DNA of 64,000 nucleotides from a virus: IMG/VR virus record IMGVR_UViG_3300020204_000007, positions 105,060 to 169,059 of that record; one strand, 5' to 3'. Shown piece by piece: positions 29,721 to 36,636 of this stretch (position 1 is its first letter; each line of letters starts with the position of its first letter). The notes under the pieces were generated by a model. It saw only the letters and a program-made list of their open reading frames with translations, ran no database searches and was not told where the DNA came from. The position numbers and the translations under genes were made by a program.

Positions 29721-30271
29721 ATAAGACCAACCTTTCTTAGCACATAATTTGGAGTTGTCTCTACTACCGTAACAAAATTCTTGCTTCTTGCTTGCAACCA
29801 CTCCTTCATTTCACGATGCATTTTTAGAACTTCGTCAAAATCTTCCCATCTGCCACTACCTTTATATCTTTCGGCATAAACTTCTGGAGTAATATCTAAA
29901 AATACATCAACAATTTCACAATTATATTGTTTTTCTAATTGTCGTTCCCATTCTATAACGCATGGTTCTAGGTGATTAAATAAATCTTTTCCGTAATATG
30001 TAGAAAACCATGCACAGAGTTTTGGCGTGCTATCACAAAACACAGCATCATAATTTGCTTTTATGCAATTCACTAACAGTTGCGATTGATTTCCTGCAAT
30101 CCATAATTGATCAATGGGTGTTGGCCGATATTCTGCTCGTTGTGCATGGTCTTTAATAAATTCCCAACAATAACCAACGTTCTTTCCAAGATACCCCATC
30201 GAAGAATAACAAGCTGTTGCAAGACTACTTTTGCCAGAACCTGGTGCGCCATAGAATGCAATTATTTTCAT
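29717..30271 (-). CDS. P-loop kinase, AAA_28-like, 184 aa
   Basis: Walker A YGAPGSGKSS (7-16) and an acidic strand VFCDSTP near residues 76-82 acting as Walker B. Resembles the small AAA_28/NadR-like ATPases found in phages. A later RYKGSGRWEDF could be a lid. First gene of the operon. A hydroxymethyl-base kinase role would fit the neighbourhood but is only a guess. Confidence 0.6.
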   Translation of the reverse strand: MKIIAFYGAPGSGKSSLATACYSSMGYLGKNVGYCWEFIKDHAQRAEYRPTPIDQLWIAGNQSQLLVNCIKANYDAVFCDSTPKLCAWFSTYYGKDLFNHLEPCVIEWERQLEKQYNCEIVDVFLDITPEVYAERYKGSGRWEDFDEVLKMHREMKEWLQARSKNFVTVVETTPNYVLRKVGLI

Positions 30272-30367
30272 ACAAAATATGCTCCGGTGGGTATATTAGT
30301 ATGTAGCAGGGCAAACAACTCAAAGACAAACAAAAACCTTAATGATTTAAAAATATATTTTTGGATA

Positions 30368-30412
30368 TAAAGTTAGATTCCAAAGCTCCGATATGTAGGT
30401 GTTGGCAATAAT
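30368..30412 (+). promoter_or_regulatory. Sigma-28-type promoter with 5' hairpin
   Basis: TAAA (30368-30371), CCGATAT (30388-30394). Leader GTTGG/CCAAC hairpin around CAATAATGC (about 30400-30418), then AAGGAGTACAAC to ATG 30435. Confidence 0.8.
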
Positions 30413-30434
30413 GCCCAACAATAAGGAGTACAAC

Positions 30435-31541
30435 ATGAGTCGTTTTGATAATATTTTCCTCGCCCATCACCGCACAAAGTTGCCATTGATTTTGTGGGGT
30501 TCTTCCGGCTACGGCAAATCCTCTACAGTTAAAGGTTTTTGCCAACGTCACAATTACCGCCTTGTTGACAAACGTACTGTGTTTATTGATCCGCTTGAAA
30601 TTCAATTGCCAGTTAAGAATGAAACCGAACACGTTGTTGATTTGTGGCCTGCTCGTTGGCTCCATGAACTTTGCAAAAGCAATGAACCTACCGTCCTGTT
30701 TTTGGATGAGCTTAATCGTCCTAACAGTCTCCAAACACTTAATATGTTGACTCAGTTGCTGCTTGACCGCGAGTTGAACGGTATCCGACTTCCTGAGAAT
30801 GTGTTGGTAATTGCTGCGGGTAACCTTGACACTGAAGATACTGGTGTACAAGAACTTCCCGATGCAGTCATTAACCGCTTGACTCACTTGGTTTTTGCTC
30901 CCGATGAGTTTGAAATTATGGGCAATATGCAAAGTAAACTTGCACAAGAAGCCCTTAAACTCAATCCTAAAATTGTTGGCAAACCCGGTCTTCCTGAACT
31001 TAAACTGAAAAATTGTCCACGCCAAATTGATGCTGCGGTTCAGTTGTGGGAAACTGAACTACTTAATGAGGAGGAACTCGCTCTTGTATGTCGCGGTCGT
31101 TTAGGCAATGAATCCGGCAATATTCTTGCCAGTACGTTGATCCAAATTAAACGCAAAGAAGAATTTAAGCTCCCACGCAAAGTTTTGCCTGAACTGTTCG
31201 AGAAAATTTCCCAATGCGAGCAGGAAGGTATGATCATTGAAATTGTTTCGTTGTTCAAATCCGAGCTACAGTCGCATGAAGGCAAACGTACATTGAAGAA
31301 ACTTGAGCGGCATATTTCTGATTACTTGCTGCAATATGGTTCGCCTGAGCTTGCTCGCTCCATGCAAGAAGCTAAGTTTGCTTTCCGCTATGACCAAACT
31401 GAGTTTCCGGTGGATAAAGACAACAATCCGTTCAAAGATATGCGGCCTGAAAAAGAAGGAGCCGAAGTTAAAGATACTGGTTTGCCGTGGCAGCTCTATG
31501 CTTTGAAGCTTGGTAAGCTGTCGCCAAAAGATCGCTCCTAA
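30435..31541 (+). CDS. MoxR-type AAA+ ATPase, 368 aa
   Basis: Walker A GSSGYGKS (22-29), Walker B VLFLDE (87-92) with a following NRP, sensor-1 AAGN, and a candidate arginine finger in AVINRLTHLVF. The MoxR group of AAA+ chaperones usually works with a VWA-domain partner; that partner is encoded at 32347. ATG 30435 follows AAGGAGTACAAC. A strong terminator lies 30 nt after the stop. Codons are more balanced in G+C than in nearby small genes, suggesting a conserved, well-expressed gene. Confidence 0.85.
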   Translation: MSRFDNIFLAHHRTKLPLILWGSSGYGKSSTVKGFCQRHNYRLVDKRTVFIDPLEIQLPVKNETEHVVDLWPARWLHELCKSNEPTVLFLDELNRPNSLQTLNMLTQLLLDRELNGIRLPENVLVIAAGNLDTEDTGVQELPDAVINRLTHLVFAPDEFEIMGNMQSKLAQEALKLNPKIVGKPGLPELKLKNCPRQIDAAVQLWETELLNEEELALVCRGRLGNESGNILASTLIQIKRKEEFKLPRKVLPELFEKISQCEQEGMIIEIVSLFKSELQSHEGKRTLKKLERHISDYLLQYGSPELARSMQEAKFAFRYDQTEFPVDKDNNPFKDMRPEKEGAEVKDTGLPWQLYALKLGKLSPKDRS

Positions 31542-31571
31542 TAAGAGCGGTGTGTGTTGTACCCCTTCTCT

Positions 31572-31602
31572 GCCCTGTCCGTGTTACACGGGCAGGGCTT
31601 TT
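31572..31602 (+). terminator. Strong rho-independent terminator
   Basis: GCCCTG T CCGTG TTA CACGG G CAGGGC (31572-31598) followed by TTTTGATT. Eleven pairs with one T-G mismatch. It isolates the MoxR gene from the transglycosylase. Confidence 0.85.
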
Positions 31603-31616
31603 GATTCGAGGTTTTT

Positions 31617-32318
31617 ATGAAAATGTTTCCTGTTTTATTGACCACTGTTTTAGTCGCTTCTAATGTTGCATTTTTTCATTTGTTTCAGTTTGAAAAAGAA
31701 AAAACTTTTTCTCTTCAACAACAAGTACAAACAAGCGAAGAAAACAATGCGCGGATATTAAAAGAACAAAAAGAAAAAACACAATTTATTGAATTTGTGA
31801 GTACTGCTATTGCTCTTGCTGCTCCTAAGTCATCCGAATCCAAAAATGCTTATCTAGGTTCGCAAATTGTTAGAGTTGGTTTAGACTCGTTTAGCGATAA
31901 AGAAGAACGTGAAACATGGGTTGCAATTTTAGCCAACGAAAGTCGATTCAACCCAAAAGCTAAATCACCTGTGGGTGCTATTGGTATCGGTCAAATTATG
32001 CCTAAATCTGCAAAATGGTATGCAGAAAAATGTAACCTGCCCACTGATTTTACCGATGAAGACCTGTATCTTGTTGAAATAAACCTTACTATCTCGGCCT
32101 GCGCATTCAAAGAAATGCTTAAGAATGTAAATAATTCTAAAATTCTTGCTCTTATTTCATATAATGCAGGTCAATTTTCCAAAGATCTAAAACGTGTAGA
32201 GCAAATGGCAAATATCAATCAAGAAACTGCCAATTATGTCACAAAAATCACTCGGTTTTTAGAAAAAGTGCGCGACAATCCTGCTATTAAGTTAGATCCC
32301 AAAACTTCCGATAAATAA
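31617..32318 (+). CDS. Membrane-anchored lytic transglycosylase (SLT), 233 aa
   Basis: One N-terminal membrane helix (VLLTTVLVASNVAFFHLF), a charged coiled-coil stretch, then an SLT domain: catalytic Glu108 in NESRFNP, GAIGIGQIMPKSA, ALISYNAGQF and ETANYVTKI. It would cleave peptidoglycan glycan strands to 1,6-anhydro ends. Candidate roles are local wall opening or lysis. Start follows CGAGG at 31617. The last codons are formed by the promoter of the next gene. Confidence 0.8.
   Translation: MKMFPVLLTTVLVASNVAFFHLFQFEKEKTFSLQQQVQTSEENNARILKEQKEKTQFIEFVSTAIALAAPKSSESKNAYLGSQIVRVGLDSFSDKEERETWVAILANESRFNPKAKSPVGAIGIGQIMPKSAKWYAEKCNLPTDFTDEDLYLVEINLTISACAFKEMLKNVNNSKILALISYNAGQFSKDLKRVEQMANINQETANYVTKITRFLEKVRDNPAIKLDPKTSDK
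32287..32314 (+). promoter_or_regulatory. Sigma-28-type promoter, 17-nt spacer
   Basis: TTAA (32287-32290), 17 nt, CCGATAA (32308-32314), lying inside the last codons of the transglycosylase. Drives the VWA gene at 32347. Confidence 0.7.
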
Positions 32319-32346
32319 TATGGGACAATAATAAGGAGGAGAAGTT

Positions 32347-34071
32347 ATGGCCAGTCATGATACAAGCCTTGAAGCTAAAAAAGCAAAGTTTTTGCAGAAT
32401 GCGTTGCAACGTCAAGTACCGTTGCTTACTGATGCGGAAATCTCTGATTATCGCACTCGTATTCTAAACCTACGCGCTGACTTTTGTGCTTGGGCTGCTA
32501 GCAGAGAATTTTACTTTACTCTTGCCTTGCTTGGTACAGTTGAGATTAAAACCGACCCTTCATTCCCCGCTATAGCGGGTATCACTAACGTTGATCGCCT
32601 GACGATGTACATTCATCCATTGATGGCAGAACTTGCCAAGAAAAACAAAAACTGCGTTTATTTCATTCTTATGCATGAGCTTCGCCACATCATTCAATGT
32701 GCGGATATGCGGTCAATCGAAAACTTAATTGACCTATCCCCCATCCGAGAGGTGTACATCAAAAAACGCGACGAAGCCGAAAAGCAAGAGCATAAAGATA
32801 TTTGGCAAAAACAAATTGATAGCATGGATAATAAAGATAATAATAAGTGGAAAAACTTGAAGTATCGTGCATCCAACATCACAATGGATTCTGCGCTCCA
32901 CGAAGATTTGGTTAAAGCGTTTCCTGACCCTAGTAAAATAATTGCTGAAATTAACCAGTTCATGGCTGATCGTTTTGTTCCATATTTGAATGGATTTTCA
33001 ATTGAAGAAGTCGCTAAAGATAAAGTTGCTGCTAATAAATTCCAAGAAGAAATACAAAATATTCTTAAGTATTCAGGACCGAAGAAAAAGCTACTAATTA
33101 AAGACATTATTCAATCGCACAAAAATCAAGCCGAAGCTCTTGCCAAATGCAATCGCCTTCAAATTGGCCTTTGCACTGTTGAAAACCTTGAAGACAGTTT
33201 CCGCAATATGGATCATTATCAACCAACGCTCCGACGCGAAGGTGAGTGGCTATACTATGCTGATGAATATATTGAGTGGCTTGCTCAACAACTCGACGAA
33301 AACTCTGATCCCAATGACCCACAAACTGAAGAGGGCGATGGCGAAGGTGGCGGCGATGAAATTGAAAGTATTCTCAAGCAAATGGAAGACAATGAATTCG
33401 ACCATCACGGAATGAGTGGCGACAAAAAGGAAGAAGCTGAACGCCGCCTGCGCGAAGCTGTCCGTAAAGCACAGGAAGAAGGCAAGCTGATGTCGCATAG
33501 AGCTGGCAGAAATGCTGCCGATAACTCCATGTTTGGCGATGCTACTGCTGCCCTTGACAACAAAATCAAACGCGTCCTAGAGCATTTGCACATCAAGTTT
33601 GTTCGCTTGTTTGCACCAAGTAATGATAAGAATTACAACTTTGCAAAGATTAATCGACTGTTCAACGATATTAAAGATTTGCCTGGTCGCCAAAAGATCG
33701 ACAAACCAAAGAAGCAAGTTATTATGATTGCCGACACTTCCGGTTCGATGTGGAACAAGCAATGGTTTAATCAAATTGCCGCTGCCGCGAAGTTCTACAG
33801 CCGTTCTAATAAATTGGCCGCGTTTTATTGCTGCGATACCGAGCCACATAAAATTGATTTAAAAGATAGCTTTTCCCAAATCGAGATGGTCGGTGGTGGT
33901 GGTACGGAGCTTTCGCCCGAAATCCTATCCAAGATGTTGGCTGAAAATAACCTAACCAAAAATGTTGATTTTGTTTACCTGACCGATGAATATGTAAACG
34001 GCCTTGAGGAGTCGCTCCGCGATGATCGGTGGAAACTCCACGTGATTAATATTCCAAAGGTCATGGGATAA
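32347..34071 (+). CDS. Metallopeptidase-VWA protein (DUF2201 type), 574 aa
   Basis: An N-terminal putative metallopeptidase region with ILMHELRHIIQC (HExxH, 110-114) and a C-terminal VWA domain with a complete MIDAS: DTSGSM (463-468), GGGTELS and LTDEY. This is the DUF2201_N/DUF2201 architecture, normally paired with a MoxR ATPase, here at 30435. An acidic linker (EEGDGEGGGDEIESIL) joins the halves. RBS AAGGAGGAGAAG. The pair should form a metal-dependent chaperone or remodelling complex; whether it aids virion assembly or opposes host defence is unknown. Confidence 0.8.
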   Translation: MASHDTSLEAKKAKFLQNALQRQVPLLTDAEISDYRTRILNLRADFCAWAASREFYFTLALLGTVEIKTDPSFPAIAGITNVDRLTMYIHPLMAELAKKNKNCVYFILMHELRHIIQCADMRSIENLIDLSPIREVYIKKRDEAEKQEHKDIWQKQIDSMDNKDNNKWKNLKYRASNITMDSALHEDLVKAFPDPSKIIAEINQFMADRFVPYLNGFSIEEVAKDKVAANKFQEEIQNILKYSGPKKKLLIKDIIQSHKNQAEALAKCNRLQIGLCTVENLEDSFRNMDHYQPTLRREGEWLYYADEYIEWLAQQLDENSDPNDPQTEEGDGEGGGDEIESILKQMEDNEFDHHGMSGDKKEEAERRLREAVRKAQEEGKLMSHRAGRNAADNSMFGDATAALDNKIKRVLEHLHIKFVRLFAPSNDKNYNFAKINRLFNDIKDLPGRQKIDKPKKQVIMIADTSGSMWNKQWFNQIAAAAKFYSRSNKLAAFYCCDTEPHKIDLKDSFSQIEMVGGGGTELSPEILSKMLAENNLTKNVDFVYLTDEYVNGLEESLRDDRWKLHVINIPKVMG

Positions 34072-34074
34072 CTA

Positions 34075-34103
34075 TTGTCATTGTTTTAATGTTTGAGTAT
34101 ATT
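34075..34103 (+). promoter_or_regulatory. Sigma-70-type promoter
   Basis: TTGTCA (34075-34080), 17 nt, TATATT (34098-34103). Drives the small exported protein and probably the tRNA. Confidence 0.65.
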
Positions 34104-34129
34104 GTTACTATCTACAAAGAGGTGATAAT

Positions 34130-34369
34130 ATGCTCAAATTTATTTTATCTTTAGCCGCACTAGTTTCTGTTACTGCATTTGCAGAAGCAAAAAAGTCTGA
34201 ACTTGTTGAATGCTTACACGTGACAATTATCAAAGTAGAAACTAATGAAGCGGGTGAGCAGAAAGTAGCTGTTGTTCATCCACACGTTCTTAAATGCCAA
34301 CCTCAAAAACCTGCTGAGCCAGAAGCAGTTCCTACCAAAGTCCCTAGACTATTTCCTAGACAACCTTAA
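34130..34369 (+). CDS. Exported small protein, 79 aa
   Basis: Signal peptide MLKFILSLAALVSVTAFAEA with likely cleavage after AFA or AEA. The mature part has two Cys (C29 and C54) that could pair and a Pro-rich end (EPEAVPTKVPRLFPRQP). RBS AGAGGTGATAAT. Function unknown. Confidence 0.65.
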   Translation: MLKFILSLAALVSVTAFAEAKKSELVECLHVTIIKVETNEAGEQKVAVVHPHVLKCQPQKPAEPEAVPTKVPRLFPRQP

Positions 34370-34375
34370 TGAAAC

Positions 34376-34451
34376 AGACCCATAGCTCAATGGTCAGAGC
34401 AAACGTCTTATACACGGGAGGTTCTAGGTTCAAATCCTAGTGGGTCTACCA
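34376..34451 (+). tRNA. tRNA, anticodon UAU (Ile) by position
   Basis: Acceptor AGACCCA/TGGGTCT (34376-34382 with 34441-34447), D arm GCTC/GAGC, T arm CTAGG-TTCAAAT-CCTAG, discriminator A and encoded CCA. Canonical spacing puts TAT at 34409-34411, reading AUA isoleucine codons, which are frequent in these AT-rich genes. The anticodon stem is poor: only three of five pairs form (AACGT against ACGGG), so it may be edited, degenerate or inactive. Confidence 0.7.
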
Positions 34452-35063
34452 TTATTTTGTTACAGATTTACTTTCTGTGTATCTGTAACCGGGTAGACTT
34501 GGAAGATCTGGAAACGGCGGTAATGGCATCTGCGGTATAGAAGGAACTGATAGATTTGGTAACGAAACGCCAAATGACGGAATCGGCAAATTAACAGAAG
34601 GTAGAGGCGGTAATGGCGGCATTTTTACCGCTGAAATTTTATTGAAATTTGTATTTATCCCACCATTCACATTCAAATCAGATTTAAAACTTTTTTTTGG
34701 CATCCCTGGCATCTGCGGCATATTAGGAGGATCTATTTTAGGTAATTCTGGTAATTGTGGTAATTCAGGGACAGATAAACTTGGAAGACTAGGCCCAAAA
34801 GAAGGTATTGGAAGATTAACTGGAGGTAGAGGCGGTAATGGCGGAGTTTTAATACCAGACATCTTCATCCCTGGCATTTTAGGCAAATTCGGTACTTGTA
34901 CTTCCGGCAGTTTAGGCAATTCTGGTAACTCAGGAAGGCTCAAAGACGGCAGCGAGAGTCCTAAAGGCGGAATGGGTAATTCGGGTATGGAAATGCTAAA
35001 AGATGTCTCAGAAACGAACTGATTCTTCTTAAAAATCTTAAATGTATAAACAAATTTTGCCAT
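34452..35063 (-). CDS. Proline-rich repeat protein at end of tail operon, 203 aa
   Basis: Three imperfect repeats of about 45-50 residues, with units such as PPLPPLPPVNLPIPSFG, SLPSLSVPELPQLPELP and a MPGM turn. A short region (KSFKSDLNVNGGINTNFN) separates the second and third. Directly downstream of the spike gene with a 1-nt gap, so very likely a virion component. I know no matching family. Confidence 0.6.
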   Translation of the reverse strand: MAKFVYTFKIFKKNQFVSETSFSISIPELPIPPLGLSLPSLSLPELPELPKLPEVQVPNLPKMPGMKMSGIKTPPLPPLPPVNLPIPSFGPSLPSLSVPELPQLPELPKIDPPNMPQMPGMPKKSFKSDLNVNGGINTNFNKISAVKMPPLPPLPSVNLPIPSFGVSLPNLSVPSIPQMPLPPFPDLPSLPGYRYTESKSVTK

Positions 35064-35064
35064 A

Positions 35065-36633
35065 TCACGACTTCAATTTCAAGCTGCTGCTTGCAATATC
35101 ATTAGGCGCAGGAGTTCCGTTTGCAATCAACGGGACTAGAGGGGGGCCAGACGGGCCAGTAGGTGTTGGATGAATGTGTTGGTTAAATGCCATCATCATT
35201 TTCTCTGCAATTGTGGAACTAAATGAAGCACCTGCACCAAGAGAAATACTACCTGCGTTGATAGAAACATTCGTCGCAGACAATACTACATCTTGTTTTG
35301 CACTGATTTCTATTTTACCACCTTTCATTTTTATAATTTCTGTTCCTTCGGAATCAGTAATTGTTATACCTTCCTTTGCGCTTATCACATCCCCTGTTTT
35401 GGATACTATCGAAGCAGCACCAGTGGTGGCGTCAAAAAACAAAAACGAGCCATCTTTAGCCGTCAACTTAATCGAGCCATCCTTGTCCATAACTAACTGC
35501 GCACCAGTTTTATGATTAAGGAAGATAGCCTCTTTATCCTTTGTTGCGTCTAATATAAACGCTTGAGTCCCTTGTGTAGAGGTTAACGCAAATGTCTTTC
35601 CTACACTCACGGAGTAATTTTCTGTTATGTTAAGAACAGAATTTTTACCAATCTTAGTTATGCAATCTTGCACCACAGTTTCTGTTTTGTTTTTCTGTAT
35701 AGTCTTTTCTTCATTGCCAAAAATAATCTCGCGGGCGTTATCACCCACTAATTTAATAAAATTTTTGGAAGATCTGATCGTAATTGTTTGATTCTGTTTA
35801 TCTAAACGGATCTCCTCCCCCAGGGGGGAGAGGGTGGGGTCCTGGGGCTCATAAATTAACAATTCTTCTAATGGATCGTATTCATAATTTGGAATTTCTG
35901 TTGTATTATTAATACTAATAAATTGATTTTTAGGATCAATTACAAAAGCTTGCTGTTCACCATCCACAATACGAAACTCTCCATTTTGGAGAAAATCCAT
36001 TGTTGTTGTGAGCATTAATGGGTCTTCAACTTCTTTTTTAAGTCCTTCTCCCCATTTAGTTGATTCATAATAACCGTCTTTTAAAGAAATTTGGGGTAAA
36101 CCTGTATGTTGAACGCGGTATTGACCTAATTCATCAATATGTAGATTGACACCATTCATGCGCATGCGCCACATTGGGCCCATGCGATCAACATTTATAG
36201 GGCGGTTTAAAATTTGATCTTCATTATTTGAACTATTTTGATAAACAGTTTCGCCAGTTTCACTATAAATTTCTGACGGAAGAAATCCAATAATGACCGG
36301 TGCTGAAGAATCTACTTCTCCAATAAATGCAAGAACACAACGGGCACCAATTCGTTTGATTTTTTTACTAATATCTACATCTACAGTTGGACCAGCGCCG
36401 ATAGGATTATTAGTTTCTATGAATGCAGATTCATTATCATTTAATGATGACTGAACTACGATTTCTTCAAAATCATCAACTCCGCCAATCATTTGTAAAA
36501 TTATACAATTGAGGTAAGTGGTTGGCATACCGTTTTCTGAATATGCGCGAACAGTATATTCAGTTCTTGCTTTGCTAATATTTCTTGAATCATTTGGCGG
36601 ATACGCTTCAATTATTTCGCCAAATAATAGCAT
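35065..36633 (-). CDS. Baseplate spike protein (gp5/gpV/VgrG-like), 522 aa
   Basis: Residues about 1-110 look like an OB-fold (ILQMIGGVDDFEEIVVQSSL, ARCVLAFIGEVDSSAPVIIG). The C-terminal 200 residues are a repetitive strand region typical of spike beta-helices (GKIEISAKQDVVLSATNVSI, NAGSISLGAG). The end HQHIHPTPTGPSGPP resembles the C-terminal part of gpV/gp5-type spikes. Placed immediately after the hub gene. It would puncture the host envelope. Confidence 0.75.
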   Translation of the reverse strand: MLLFGEIIEAYPPNDSRNISKARTEYTVRAYSENGMPTTYLNCIILQMIGGVDDFEEIVVQSSLNDNESAFIETNNPIGAGPTVDVDISKKIKRIGARCVLAFIGEVDSSAPVIIGFLPSEIYSETGETVYQNSSNNEDQILNRPINVDRMGPMWRMRMNGVNLHIDELGQYRVQHTGLPQISLKDGYYESTKWGEGLKKEVEDPLMLTTTMDFLQNGEFRIVDGEQQAFVIDPKNQFISINNTTEIPNYEYDPLEELLIYEPQDPTLSPLGEEIRLDKQNQTITIRSSKNFIKLVGDNAREIIFGNEEKTIQKNKTETVVQDCITKIGKNSVLNITENYSVSVGKTFALTSTQGTQAFILDATKDKEAIFLNHKTGAQLVMDKDGSIKLTAKDGSFLFFDATTGAASIVSKTGDVISAKEGITITDSEGTEIIKMKGGKIEISAKQDVVLSATNVSINAGSISLGAGASFSSTIAEKMMMAFNQHIHPTPTGPSGPPLVPLIANGTPAPNDIASSSLKLKS

Positions 36634-36636
36634 TTA

